Assembly: GCA_021776235.1 (NCBI GenBank)
Contig: JAJFGG010000113.1
Span: 1-48,213 of the forward strand
Direction: 5' to 3'
DNA from: Alphaproteobacteria bacterium
Lineage (GTDB): Bacteria > Pseudomonadota > Alphaproteobacteria > GCA-2731375
DNA: 48,213 nucleotides
Shown: in pieces, positions 26,441 to 34,924 of the stretch
Position numbering within the stretch: the stretch's first letter is position 1
Layout: the number at the start of each line of letters is the position of its first letter
Position numbers and translations under genes: made by a program
Notes under the pieces: generated by a model
The model's input: only the letters and a program-made list of their open reading frames with translations
What the model was told of the DNA's origin: nothing
Databases searched by the model: none

Positions 26441-26581
26441 ATGAGAAACATATCCCTGATCATTGTCGCGTTTATGGTGCTTTTGCTTGCGGGTGGCATG
26501 GCCTTTCTGGCTATGTGGGAGATCCCGGCGCCCAGTGCGCCTGTGCACAAGGTACTGTCCGATGACCGTTTCCCAAGGTAA
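26441..26581 (+). CDS. 46-residue single-pass membrane protein
   Basis: A short frame from ATG 26441 to TAA 26579-26581. It starts MRNISLIIVAFMVLLLAGG, giving one hydrophobic helix at about residues 4-26, and ends in a soluble tail with EIPAPSAPVHKVLSDDRFPR. The tail pattern (IPAPxxPVxKVLxDDRFP) matches, from memory, small conserved proteins of Rhodospirillales-type genomes, but I cannot name a function. The gene overlaps the start of the next gene (26562) by 20 bases, which points to translational coupling and a shared role. The helix could anchor it in the inner membrane with the tail outside, since the short N-terminus is basic. Confidence 0.7.
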   Translation: MRNISLIIVAFMVLLLAGGMAFLAMWEIPAPSAPVHKVLSDDRFPR

Positions 26582-28679
26582 AGCCCAGTCGAGCACTTTG
26601 GCACCGCGTCTGGTGGCATTCTGTCTTTTGGCGGTATCGGCTGTTTCTGGTACGGCAACCGCCGAACTGCGCCTGGCTCAGACCTCGAAACAGATCGAAA
26701 CGAATGAACTGCCCAGCGTGACCGTTGGTCCTCCTCCAGCCAGCAAAAGCCCCATCATACCCGCGCCCAAGGCTGCGGCGGGCGCAGCGCCACGGCGTGC
26801 TACGGGAAAGGCTCCAAAATCCCTGCAATTGCGTCTGGATCCAAAGACCGGGCAGGCCCTGACGCCGGACCAGTTAAAAAAAAATAGGGACCGGCAAAGC
26901 GAGCGTGCGCCCCGTTCGTTGCGCGCCCGCCAACCTGAGAAAGAACCCGCGAAGCCGGCCGCCACAGTGATCGCGAAATCAGGGGCGGCTCCTAATGCCG
27001 GTGAAAACGCGTCTGAAAATGAGGCCGCCGGCGGCATCCAGGTTAAGACGCTGGGCCGGACGAAAGTATCGGCGATCGGCTTGCTGAACGAGGCCGATGG
27101 CGGGTTTGGCAACGCGATGTGGTCCGGTACGTCATTGCCCTTGGTCATGGAGATGTTGCCGCGGCTGCCAGTGGCGACGTCGTCACCGGTGATGCAATCG
27201 TTGCGTCGGCGCCTATTGCTGACCACGGCGCTGCCGCCCGAAGACGAGGGCGCCAGCGATACCGCTACCGATGATGATGGCAGCGCCCTTGTCGCCCTGC
27301 GTATAGAACGCCTGGCTGCTGCTGGCGATTCGAAAGCGGTGACGCAGTTGTTGAAATTTGCGCCTCTATCGGCAGACAACAAGATTTTTACCCAGATAAG
27401 GGTAGAAGAGGAGTTGTTGGCGGGCAATGTGCGCCAGGCCTGCGATATGGTGCGCAACCGGCTCGGCGCCGGTATCGCGATCGGCTCTGGGGATCGCGAC
27501 ATCGTTTGGCAAAAAGTCATGGCTTTTTGCCTGGCCCTGGACGGGCAGGCGGCCCAAGTCGAACTATATGAACAATTGCTCTATGAGAATGGTGTCGAGG
27601 ACGAAGCTTTTTATACCCTGCTGGCGGGCCTGAATGGCGGTGAGGCGGTGCCACTGGAGAGCATCAGCCATGTCGAGCCGTTGCACCTGGCCATGCTGCG
27701 CACAGCGCGCCGGGCGATACCGGCGGATGCCGTGAAACAGGCTTCACCGGTCGTACTGCGGGCTATCGCCACCTCGCCCAATGCCGCCCTGGAGATGCGC
27801 CTGGAAGCTGCGGAACGGGCAGAAGCCCTGGGTGCATTGCCCACCGAGGTTTTGCGCCGGATCTATGCCAGCGTACCCTTTAGCGCCGAACAAAGCGCTG
27901 ATGCCCTGGTGCTGGCAAAGAGCCAACCGGGGCCTTCGGCGTCTGCCATCCTGTATCAGGTGGCGCAAATTGACGCCCAGGTGGAAGGGCGTGCCCGGGC
28001 TCTGGCCGCGGCCTGGCGCAATGGCAGGCGCAATGGCCGTTACATGACGGCGGTGCGGGTCAACCTGCCGATCACGCAGTCGCTTGAGCCCAATGCCAAT
28101 CTGGCCTGGTTTGCCGCGCTTGCCGGCCGGGCCCTGTTGGCGACCGGTGACACGGAAGCCGCGAGGGCCTGGTTGATGGCAGTGGTGGAGCCGGCCCGTG
28201 CCGGCCATCCCGAAGCCGCCGCTGCCGTGCTGGCCCTGGCGCCCCTGCTATATATCAGGGATGTGGATCCGGACGACCCGGCGTTGGCGCCGGTGATGGA
28301 AAGGGTCGTGGCAGGGTGGTGGCAGGGAGAGGTTGCAAATAACGGCGCGGAAAGGTACCAACGCGGCTTAAGGTTACTGGGTTTGCTGACGGCCCTGGGC
28401 AAAGAACTGTCGGGGCAACTGTGGCTGCCTTTGTATGGGGCTCCGGACAGGGATATTCCGCAGGCCTCACCTTCGTTGTTGATGGGGTTGGATCGGGCTG
28501 CGGCCGGCGGCCGTACGGGCGAGGTCGTAATGCTTTCCCTTTTGCTTCTTGGCGAAAGGGGACCGGCGGCAAGTGATACCATTGCCCTGGGCCGGATGGT
28601 CTCTGCCCTGCGACGGGTTGGTCTGGCCGGCGACGCCAGGTCGCTCGCGCTGGAGGGTCTGTTGGGTGCCGGTTTTTAG
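26562..28679 (+). CDS. Large secreted alpha-helical protein of unknown function
   Basis: 705 residues from ATG 26562; the frame is open to 26463, but that part lies in the small membrane-protein gene. Residues 1-34 form a signal peptide (APRLVAFCLLAVSAVSGTATA). Residues 40-170 are low complexity, rich in Pro, Ala, Lys and Arg, and probably disordered. From about 200 on the protein is Ala/Leu-rich and helical, with repeated helix pairs that resemble a TPR-like solenoid (for example MRLEAAERAEALGALPTEVLRRIY). I recognise no catalytic motif. It is probably periplasmic and acts with the small membrane protein it overlaps. A run of nine A residues (26876-26884) encodes part of QLKKNRD. The stop codon abuts a palindromic repeat and xerD follows. 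Confidence 0.72.
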   Translation: MTVSQGKAQSSTLAPRLVAFCLLAVSAVSGTATAELRLAQTSKQIETNELPSVTVGPPPASKSPIIPAPKAAAGAAPRRATGKAPKSLQLRLDPKTGQALTPDQLKKNRDRQSERAPRSLRARQPEKEPAKPAATVIAKSGAAPNAGENASENEAAGGIQVKTLGRTKVSAIGLLNEADGGFGNAMWSGTSLPLVMEMLPRLPVATSSPVMQSLRRRLLLTTALPPEDEGASDTATDDDGSALVALRIERLAAAGDSKAVTQLLKFAPLSADNKIFTQIRVEEELLAGNVRQACDMVRNRLGAGIAIGSGDRDIVWQKVMAFCLALDGQAAQVELYEQLLYENGVEDEAFYTLLAGLNGGEAVPLESISHVEPLHLAMLRTARRAIPADAVKQASPVVLRAIATSPNAALEMRLEAAERAEALGALPTEVLRRIYASVPFSAEQSADALVLAKSQPGPSASAILYQVAQIDAQVEGRARALAAAWRNGRRNGRYMTAVRVNLPITQSLEPNANLAWFAALAGRALLATGDTEAARAWLMAVVEPARAGHPEAAAAVLALAPLLYIRDVDPDDPALAPVMERVVAGWWQGEVANNGAERYQRGLRLLGLLTALGKELSGQLWLPLYGAPDRDIPQASPSLLMGLDRAAAGGRTGEVVMLSLLLLGERGPAASDTIALGRMVSALRRVGLAGDARSLALEGLLGAGF

Positions 28680-28777
28680 AGCAATTTTCAATTATTTGGA
28701 GTCGCTAATGCGACGCAAGTGATTGGTTCAATTGCTCTATCTTAAAGGGTCTGAGCACATTTGGATTAAATGTGCTC
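28679..28777. repeat. Pair of intergenic palindromes (GAGCA...TGCTC type)
   Basis: The first palindrome, 28679-28737, has outer arms GAGCAATT and AATTGCTC and an inner perfect hairpin GTCGC-TAAT-GCGAC (28701-28714); the intermediate bases also pair partly. The second, 28753-28777, is a perfect 10-bp stem GAGCACATTT / AAATGTGCTC with a 5-base loop. Both begin with GAGCA and end with TGCTC, the form of small dispersed palindromes common in alphaproteobacterial genomes. The first starts on the last base of the preceding stop codon. They could also act as transcription terminators or mRNA stabilisers between this gene and xerD. Confidence 0.65.
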
Positions 28778-28801
28778 TAGTGAACGTTGTTTTAATTTGA
28801 T

Positions 28802-29710
28802 GTGAGAGTCGTGTTGTCCAAATCTTTGCAGTATGTGGAAGTTTTTCTTGAAATGCTGGCAGCCGAGCGCGGTGCTGCGCAGAATACGTTGGAATCCTAC
28901 AACCGTGATCTGCGGCACTTCGAAGCTTACAATAGGACCGCCATAGCGGAGGCGGATAGCGAAGATATTCGCGGCTATCTGGCCCATTTGGAACGCGAGG
29001 GCATGGCACCATCCACTGCCGCGCGGCGCCTTTCCGCCATGCGGCAATTTTATCGGTTCCTCCATGCCGAAGGGATGCGAAGCGATGACCCGTCGGCGGT
29101 TATCGATAGCCCGCGCCGGGTCCGCCCATTGCCAAAGGTTCTCTCCGAGGCCGAGGTTGAGCAGCTTTTGGCGGCCGCAAAGACCTACAAAGGGGCCGAG
29201 GGCATTCGTCTGGTCGCTCTGATGGAATTACTCTATGCTTCCGGCCTGCGGGTGTCCGAACTGTTGATGCTGCCCTATCCGGCGGTAAAATCGGACCGGG
29301 CCTTTATCGTTGTTAAGGGCAAGGGCGGGCGCGAACGCATGGTTCCGTTGAGCAGCCCGGCGATCAAGGCCTTGCAAAAATACGATGTCGTACGCCCTCG
29401 TTTCGTGCGCCGGCCTGCAGATGACAATTGGCTGTTCCCATCACGTTCCAAGGGCGGACATCTGACCCGTCAACGATTTTCGCAGTTGGTCAAGGAATTG
29501 GCGCAAGTGGCTGGGATTGATCCATCAAAGGTTTCACCCCATTCCCTGCGGCATGCCTTTGCTTCACATCTGCTGGCCAATGGAGCAGATCTGCGTGCGG
29601 TGCAACAGATGCTGGGACATGCCGATATTTCAACCACGCAAATCTATACCCACATATTGCAGGAGCGCCTGCAAGAGTTGGTTAAAACTTCCCATCCGTT
29701 AGCGGATTGA
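28802..29710 (+). CDS. xerD: Site-specific tyrosine recombinase XerD
   Basis: 302 residues. XerD acts with XerC at the dif site to resolve chromosome dimers at division. The N-terminal SAM-like DNA-binding domain reads FLEMLAAERGAAQNTLESYNRDL. The catalytic domain has the first Arg in LYASGLRVSELL, the Lys region VVKGKGGRERMVPL, the HxxR box HSLRHAFASHLL, the second His in LGHADISTTQIYTH and the nucleophile Tyr in that same block. The start is unsure: GTG 28802, GTG 28811 and TTG 28814 are all possible, with GAGAG just before the last two. xerD followed by accA is a frequent alphaproteobacterial order; the gap here is 44 bp. Confidence 0.95.
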   Translation: MRVVLSKSLQYVEVFLEMLAAERGAAQNTLESYNRDLRHFEAYNRTAIAEADSEDIRGYLAHLEREGMAPSTAARRLSAMRQFYRFLHAEGMRSDDPSAVIDSPRRVRPLPKVLSEAEVEQLLAAAKTYKGAEGIRLVALMELLYASGLRVSELLMLPYPAVKSDRAFIVVKGKGGRERMVPLSSPAIKALQKYDVVRPRFVRRPADDNWLFPSRSKGGHLTRQRFSQLVKELAQVAGIDPSKVSPHSLRHAFASHLLANGADLRAVQQMLGHADISTTQIYTHILQERLQELVKTSHPLAD

Positions 29711-29754
29711 GCCAGAGGGCTGATGCCGCTGGCCATAACAAGTAATTGCGACGA

Positions 29755-30717
29755 ATGATTAGTTTCCTCGATTTTGAAAAACCAATCGCCGAACTAGAGG
29801 CGAGAATTCATGATCTGCGTCAACTTGATGGCGAACAGCAGGGCGGTGCGGATATCGAGGCAGAGGTGGCGCAGATACAGAGCAAGGCAGACCAACTGCT
29901 GCGCGAAACCTACCGCAAATTGACGCCATGGCAGAAAGTACAGGTGGCCCGGCACCCGAACCGGCCGCAATTTCAGGAATACGTGGACGGCCTTATCGAT
30001 TCCTTCACACCCCTGGCTGGCGACCGTGCCTACGCGGATGACAAGGCCATCACCGGCGGCATCGGCCGTTTTCGCGGCCGCTCCGTGATGGTTATCGGAC
30101 ATGAGAAGGGCAGCGATACGCAAAGCAGGCTGCGCCATAATTTTGGCATGGCTCGTCCCGAGGGCTATCGCAAGGCGGCCCGCCTAATGCGCTTGGCGGA
30201 CCGTTTTAGTTTGCCGGTCATTACCCTGGTCGATACCCAGGGCGCCTATCCGGGCGTCGGCGCCGAGGAACGCGGCCAGGCGGAAGCAATTGCGCGATCC
30301 ACGGAAACCTGCCTGGACATCCGGGTGCCCCTGATTGCCTGTTTGGTTGGCGAAGGTGGTTCCGGCGGCGCGGTGGCCCTGGCGACGGGGAATGCGGTGA
30401 TTATGCTGGAACATGCGGTCTATGCCGTGATCTCGCCCGAGGGCTGCGCCTCGATCCTGTGGCACTCGGCTGAACGGGCCCAGGATGCCGCGGACGCCAT
30501 GAAGGTTACCGCCCAGGATCTGGCCGAACTGAAGATTGTGGATCAGGTGGTGGAAGAAAGTGTCGGCGGCGCCCACCGTAATCCGGCCTCCGCCATCGCC
30601 GCCCTGGGCGATGCTATTGCCGCCGCGCTGGCGGAATTCGACGGCCGGGATGGCGGCTATGTGCGCCAGCACCGCCGGGACAAATTCCTCGCCATGGGGC
30701 AGCTTGGCATCGCCTGA
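29755..30717 (+). CDS. accA: Acetyl-CoA carboxylase carboxyltransferase subunit alpha
   Basis: 320 residues from ATG 29755. It begins MISFLDFEKPIAELEARI, the standard AccA opening; an upstream in-frame TTG (29746) is less likely. AccA and AccD form the carboxyltransferase that makes malonyl-CoA for fatty-acid synthesis. Signature segments include KVQVARHPNRPQFQEYVDGL, VMVIGHEKGSDTQSRLRHNFGMARPEGYRKA (in blocks), ITLVDTQGAYPGVGAEERGQAEAI, GEGGSGGAVALATGN and the ISPEGCASILWH block of the oxyanion region. The length and motifs are complete. The gene converges with secA, and an inverted repeat lies between them. Confidence 0.97.
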   Translation: MISFLDFEKPIAELEARIHDLRQLDGEQQGGADIEAEVAQIQSKADQLLRETYRKLTPWQKVQVARHPNRPQFQEYVDGLIDSFTPLAGDRAYADDKAITGGIGRFRGRSVMVIGHEKGSDTQSRLRHNFGMARPEGYRKAARLMRLADRFSLPVITLVDTQGAYPGVGAEERGQAEAIARSTETCLDIRVPLIACLVGEGGSGGAVALATGNAVIMLEHAVYAVISPEGCASILWHSAERAQDAADAMKVTAQDLAELKIVDQVVEESVGGAHRNPASAIAALGDAIAAALAEFDGRDGGYVRQHRRDKFLAMGQLGIA

Positions 30718-30718
30718 T

Positions 30719-30773
30719 AGCAACTTGCTTTAATGACTATTGGTGTCGTAGGCGGCAGCAAAGCAAGTGTGCT
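30719..30773. terminator. Inverted repeat between convergent accA and secA
   Basis: AGCAACTTGCTTT (30719-30731) pairs with AAAGCAAGTGTGCT (30760-30773) with a single bulged base, giving a stem of about 13 bp around a 28-base loop. It starts two bases after the accA stop. Its location between two converging genes suits a bidirectional terminator, but there is no U-tract of the classic intrinsic type, so it may instead be a dispersed palindrome. Confidence 0.4.
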
Positions 30774-30886
30774 GTGTTGCGCGGCTTGTCCGATGTCCCA
30801 CAGCACGCGGCGCCGCGCGCCTACCCCAATGGCCTGGCCGCGCCAGCCAATAAATCACAATAGCCGCGACATGCTCTAACTATCGA

Positions 30887-33643
30887 TCAATTGCCGTGAC
30901 AGTGTTTGTATTTCTTGCCGGAACCGCAAGGACAGGCGGCGTTGCGCGGCACCTTGCCCCAGGTCAATGGGTTGTCGGGGTCCTGGGTCGTGGCGGCCTG
31001 ACGGGTGCGGGCCGGGCGCGGCGGCGGTGGCATCCCGTTGACCTCCCCCGCCATGGCATAGTCCTCTTCCATCATCTCGTTCTGTCCGGTTGCCGGGTCC
31101 AAATGTTCTTCCTGTAACATTGCGGGGCCGGCCGGCTGGGCCGCCATGAAGGGTTGCTCGGCGTCGGTTTGCAATTCGATATGTGCCAGCACCCGGGTCG
31201 TGGTCTGACGCAAATCACCCAGCATGGTCTCGAACAGATTGAAGGCCTCGGACTTATACTCGTTCAAGGGGTCGCGTTGCCCATAGGCGCGCAGGACTAT
31301 GCCACCGCGCAGATGGTCCAAGGTCAGCAGATGATCCTTCCAGGTCTGATCCAGCAACTGCAACAGCAGACTTTTTTCCACCATACGCATGACTTCGGGG
31401 CCATAGTTGGCGACTTTTTCCGCCATCCGCCGGTCGGCGGCGGAACCGATGCGGTTCTGGATTTCCTCGTCCGCGATGCCTTCCTCGGCGCACCATTCGG
31501 CGATGGGCAAATCAAGCCCGAAATACTCATTGACCTCTACGGCCAAACCCTCGGCATCCCATTGTTCCGCATAGGCCTTTTCAGGAATATGTCTGGCCAC
31601 CAGGGCCTCGACGACCTCTCGGCGCATATCAGTAACGGTATCCGCCACGTCCTCTGCGTCCATCAACTCCAGACGCTGTTCGTAAATTACCTTGCGCTGG
31701 TCATTCATGACATCGTCGTATTTCAACAAGTTCTTGCGCAGATCGAAATTCCGCGCTTCGACCTTCTCCTGGGCTTTCTCCAGGGCCTTGTTGACCCATG
31801 GGTGGATGATCGCCTCACCCTCTTCCAGGCCCAGTTTGCGCAACATCCCGTCCATCCGCTCGGAACCAAAGATCCGCATCAGATCATCTTCCAGACTCAG
31901 AAAAAACTTCGAGGCACCCGGATCACCCTGGCGTCCCGACCGGCCCCGCAATTGATTATCAATGCGCCGGCTCTCATGGCGTTCCGTGCCGATGATGAAC
32001 AGACCACCGGCGGCCAGCACCTTAGCTTTTTCCGCCGCAACCTCGGCCTTGATCGCTTCTGCCTTGGCGGTGTCAACGTTGCCGTCCGGGGCCGCGGCCT
32101 CCATGCTCAGGCGCATGTCAAGGTTGCCGCCAAGTTGGATGTCCGTACCGCGGCCGGCCATGTTGGTCGCGATGGTCAGGGCGCCTTCGCGGCCGGCCTG
32201 GCCGATGATATAGGCCTCTTGTTCATGATGCCGGGCATTCAGGACGTTGTGCTTGATGCCCTTTTTCGTCAGCAGTTCCGCGAGCACCTCGGATTTCTCG
32301 ATCGAAACCGTACCGATCAGGGCCGGTTGCCCCCGTTCCTGGCATTCTCCGATCAATTCGATAATGGCGGCGAATTTCTCCCCTTCCGTACGGTAGACTT
32401 CATCGTCCTGATCTTTGCGGACCATATCCAGGTTGGTGGGGACGTCGACCACGGCAAGCTTGTAAATTTCCAGAAACTCGCCGGCTTCGGTCATCGCCGT
32501 GCCGGTCATGCCCGCCAATTTGGGGTAAAGCCGGAAATAATTCTGGAAGGTGATCGAGGCCAGGGTCTGGTTCTCGGGCTGAACCTCCACCTCTTCCTTG
32601 GCTTCAAGGGCCTGATGCAGGCCTTCGGAATAGCGCCGTCCCTCCATGGCGCGGCCGGTAAACTCGTCAATGATGACGATCTTGCCGCCCTGCACCATAT
32701 AGTCCACATCCCGTTGGAACATTTGATGGGCGCGCAGAGCCTGATTGATGTGATGCACGACGGTGACATTTTCCATGTCGTAGAGGTTTTCCCCCTTCAA
32801 CAAATCAATCTCGCGCAGTAATTCTTCAATATGTTCGGCGCCGTCTTCCGTGAAATTGACCGTGCGCGCCTTTTCATCCTTTTCGTAGTCGCCCTCCACA
32901 AGCTTTGGCATCAGTGCGTCGACCTGATGGTACATGGCGGAGGAATCCTCGGCCTGCCCGGAAATGATCAACGGCGTTCGGGCTTCATCGATCAGGATCG
33001 AATCCACTTCATCGACGATGGCGAAGTTGAACAACCGTTGCACCATGGTTGGCCGTTCAAATTTCATGTTGTCGCGCAGATAATCAAAGCCGAATTCGTT
33101 GTTGGTGCCATAGGTCACGTCGCAGGCATAGGCGGCGCGCCGCTCGTCATCGTCCAGGCCATGGACAATGCAGCCTGTGGTCAGCCCCAGTTGGGCGTAT
33201 ACCACGCTCATCCAGTTGGCGTCGCGCTGGGCCAGATAGTCGTTGACGGTGACCACGTGGGCGCCCGTGCCCGTCAAGGCATTCAGATATACGGGCAAGG
33301 TCGCGACCAAGGTTTTACCCTCGCCTGTTCGCATCTCGGCGATCATGCCCTGATGCAACACCATGCCGCCCATCAACTGGACATCGAAATGACGTTGGCC
33401 CAGGGACCGTTTGGCCGCCTCGCGCACCGCAGCAAAGGCTTCCGCCAGCAAATCGTCCAGGCTTTCACCAGCCGCGGTGCGGGCGCGGAATTCATCGGTT
33501 TTGCCGCGCAGGGCCTCGTCCGACAAGGCTTCGAAGCTTGCCTCGAGTTCATTGATCGCCCGCACCGGCCTTTCAAACTGCTTAAGGACGCGCTCGTTGG
33601 ACGAGCCGAACAGGCGCTTGGCGATACCGCCTAGAATAGCCAT
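30887..33643 (-). CDS. secA: Preprotein translocase ATPase SecA
   Basis: 918 residues from ATG 33643 with AGGGA about eight bases upstream. SecA drives proteins through SecYEG at the inner membrane. DEAD-type motor motifs are present: [19 protein letters not shown] (Walker A), ETLDEA-type box as [20 protein letters not shown], and motif VI region [13 protein letters not shown]. The preprotein cross-linking, helical scaffold ([20 protein letters not shown]) and C-terminal parts follow. The last residues, [16 protein letters not shown], form the zinc-binding SecB/ribosome-docking tail (C-x-C-x8-C-H). Length and all regions are complete. The gene is divergent from the parvulin gene, with 310 bp between. 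Confidence 0.98.
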   Translation of the reverse strand: MAILGGIAKRLFGSSNERVLKQFERPVRAINELEASFEALSDEALRGKTDEFRARTAAGESLDDLLAEAFAAVREAAKRSLGQRHFDVQLMGGMVLHQGMIAEMRTGEGKTLVATLPVYLNALTGTGAHVVTVNDYLAQRDANWMSVVYAQLGLTTGCIVHGLDDDERRAAYACDVTYGTNNEFGFDYLRDNMKFERPTMVQRLFNFAIVDEVDSILIDEARTPLIISGQAEDSSAMYHQVDALMPKLVEGDYEKDEKARTVNFTEDGAEHIEELLREIDLLKGENLYDMENVTVVHHINQALRAHQMFQRDVDYMVQGGKIVIIDEFTGRAMEGRRYSEGLHQALEAKEEVEVQPENQTLASITFQNYFRLYPKLAGMTGTAMTEAGEFLEIYKLAVVDVPTNLDMVRKDQDDEVYRTEGEKFAAIIELIGECQERGQPALIGTVSIEKSEVLAELLTKKGIKHNVLNARHHEQEAYIIGQAGREGALTIATNMAGRGTDIQLGGNLDMRLSMEAAAPDGNVDTAKAEAIKAEVAAEKAKVLAAGGLFIIGTERHESRRIDNQLRGRSGRQGDPGASKFFLSLEDDLMRIFGSERMDGMLRKLGLEEGEAIIHPWVNKALEKAQEKVEARNFDLRKNLLKYDDVMNDQRKVIYEQRLELMDAEDVADTVTDMRREVVEALVARHIPEKAYAEQWDAEGLAVEVNEYFGLDLPIAEWCAEEGIADEEIQNRIGSAADRRMAEKVANYGPEVMRMVEKSLLLQLLDQTWKDHLLTLDHLRGGIVLRAYGQRDPLNEYKSEAFNLFETMLGDLRQTTTRVLAHIELQTDAEQPFMAAQPAGPAMLQEEHLDPATGQNEMMEEDYAMAGEVNGMPPPPRPARTRQAATTQDPDNPLTWGKVPRNAACPCGSGKKYKHCHGN

Positions 33644-33953
33644 CAAATATCCCTAGAAATACATAAAAACATAACCAGACCTGCGACCTGCCAGCGGGCA
33701 ATACGGTCGGGCTGCGACACAACCAGTGAGACATAAGGGCCACTCGCCCCCCTGTCAACGCAGCCAGTCCGCCGGATTCACCATACCCAACCGGTCCGCA
33801 AGCGTTTCCGCCCGGCCTTGACAACAGTTTGCGAGATTTTCTCTTAACGTCTTGTGTACACGGGCTCGATAATCGATATTGCGCCTGGATGCCTGCGGCA
33901 TCGACGCAATTAGATTCAGTCCGTTAAAACCGGCAAAAGAAAGCATTCTATCA
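33644..33953. promoter_or_regulatory. Divergent secA / parvulin intergenic region with a candidate -35 box
   Basis: 310 bp without a gene. An exact TTGACA sits at 33818-33823 in the plus direction, but the sequence 17-18 bases downstream (CTCTTAA, 33841-33847) is a poor -10 box, so the promoter for the parvulin gene is only tentative. The secA promoter must lie in the left half; no clear boxes were seen there. Confidence 0.3.
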
Positions 33954-34835
33954 ATGAGAAAATCTTCCCTCGCGCTGTTGGGCGCCAGCCTGGCAGCCGT
34001 TATCTTGCTGCAATTTTCGCCCCTACAGGCACAAACCGAACGCGCGGGCGGTCTTCCATCCGACGACCAGGTCGTTGCCGTTGTCAAGGGCAGCAAGGTC
34101 TTGTTCCGCGATGTGCGCCTGGCCCACGAAAACCTGCCGGAGCAATACCGCAACATGGCGTTGGACCAGCTATATAAACCCTTGGTCCAACAGTTGGTGG
34201 AACGGCGTCTGGTACTGCTGGCGGCGGAAGCCGAAAACCTGGCCGACAAAGCGGAAGTCGCCGAGCGCATTGCCCAAGCCCGGGACCGCATCCTGGAACA
34301 GGCTTTTATCTCCGAAAAGGTTGCCGCCGTCGCCACCGAAGAAGCCCTGAGAGCGGCTTATGAGGCGGATAATACCATGGCGAAGGGCCCCGACGAAGTG
34401 CGCGCCAGCCATATTCTGGTGGAGACCCAGGAGGAAGCGGACGCTATTGTCGCCGAGTTGCAAAAGGGTGGCGATTTTGCGGCCATCGCCAAGCAAAAAT
34501 CGAAAGGTCCCAGCGGTGCCAAAGGTGGCGATCTTGGTTATTTCACCAAAGACAAGATGGTGCCGGAGTTCGCCAATGCCGCCTTTGACCTGAAGACGGG
34601 GGAAGTTTCGGCCCCGGTGAAGACCGGATTTGGCTGGCACGTCATCAAGGTGGTGGACCGTCGGCAAGGGCAGGGGCCTTCGTTCGCCGAGCGGGCACCG
34701 GCATTGCGTCAGGCCATGGCGCAAAAGGTGGTGGCCGAGCTTCTGACAACGCTGACCGACGGCGCTGATATCGAAATCTTTGAATTGGACGGCAGTCCGG
34801 GCAAATTACCGAGTAGTAGCGCGCCGGCCAAGTGA
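33954..34835 (+). CDS. Periplasmic parvulin-type peptidyl-prolyl cis-trans isomerase
   Basis: 293 residues from ATG 33954, which puts a signal peptide (SSLALLGASLAAVILLQFSPLQAQ) at the start; the frame is open to 33879. A SurA/PrsA-like N-terminal chaperone part (about 40-150) precedes a single PpiC domain: EVRASHILVETQEEADAIVAEL, FAAIAKQKSKGPSGAKGGDLGYFTKDKMVPEFANAAF (in blocks), and KTGFGWHVIKVVDRR, which has the conserved His. It should assist folding of proteins exported through Sec. The position beside secA and before argJ is a regular arrangement in alphaproteobacteria. The C-terminal 20 residues are a disordered tail. Confidence 0.92.
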   Translation: MRKSSLALLGASLAAVILLQFSPLQAQTERAGGLPSDDQVVAVVKGSKVLFRDVRLAHENLPEQYRNMALDQLYKPLVQQLVERRLVLLAAEAENLADKAEVAERIAQARDRILEQAFISEKVAAVATEEALRAAYEADNTMAKGPDEVRASHILVETQEEADAIVAELQKGGDFAAIAKQKSKGPSGAKGGDLGYFTKDKMVPEFANAAFDLKTGEVSAPVKTGFGWHVIKVVDRRQGQGPSFAERAPALRQAMAQKVVAELLTTLTDGADIEIFELDGSPGKLPSSSAPAK

Positions 34836-34924
34836 CCGTTTCAGCCCCGGCAGCCGGCGGCGGCGCCCTTGAATGCCAGGCGCGCGCTGGCTACCATGCG
34901 CCGCCCTGACTGCGTGGATCAAAC

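Noticed and set aside
26678-27520. Open frame of 280 codons on the minus strand opposite the large secreted protein.
   Set aside because: Low-complexity shadow of an Ala/Pro-rich region. The plus strand has a start, a signal peptide and an overlap with a conserved-looking small gene.
31154-32821. Open frame of 555 codons on the plus strand.
   Set aside because: It is the antisense of secA. The composition (many His, Gln, Leu from reversed codons) and lack of any motif show it to be a shadow of the real gene.
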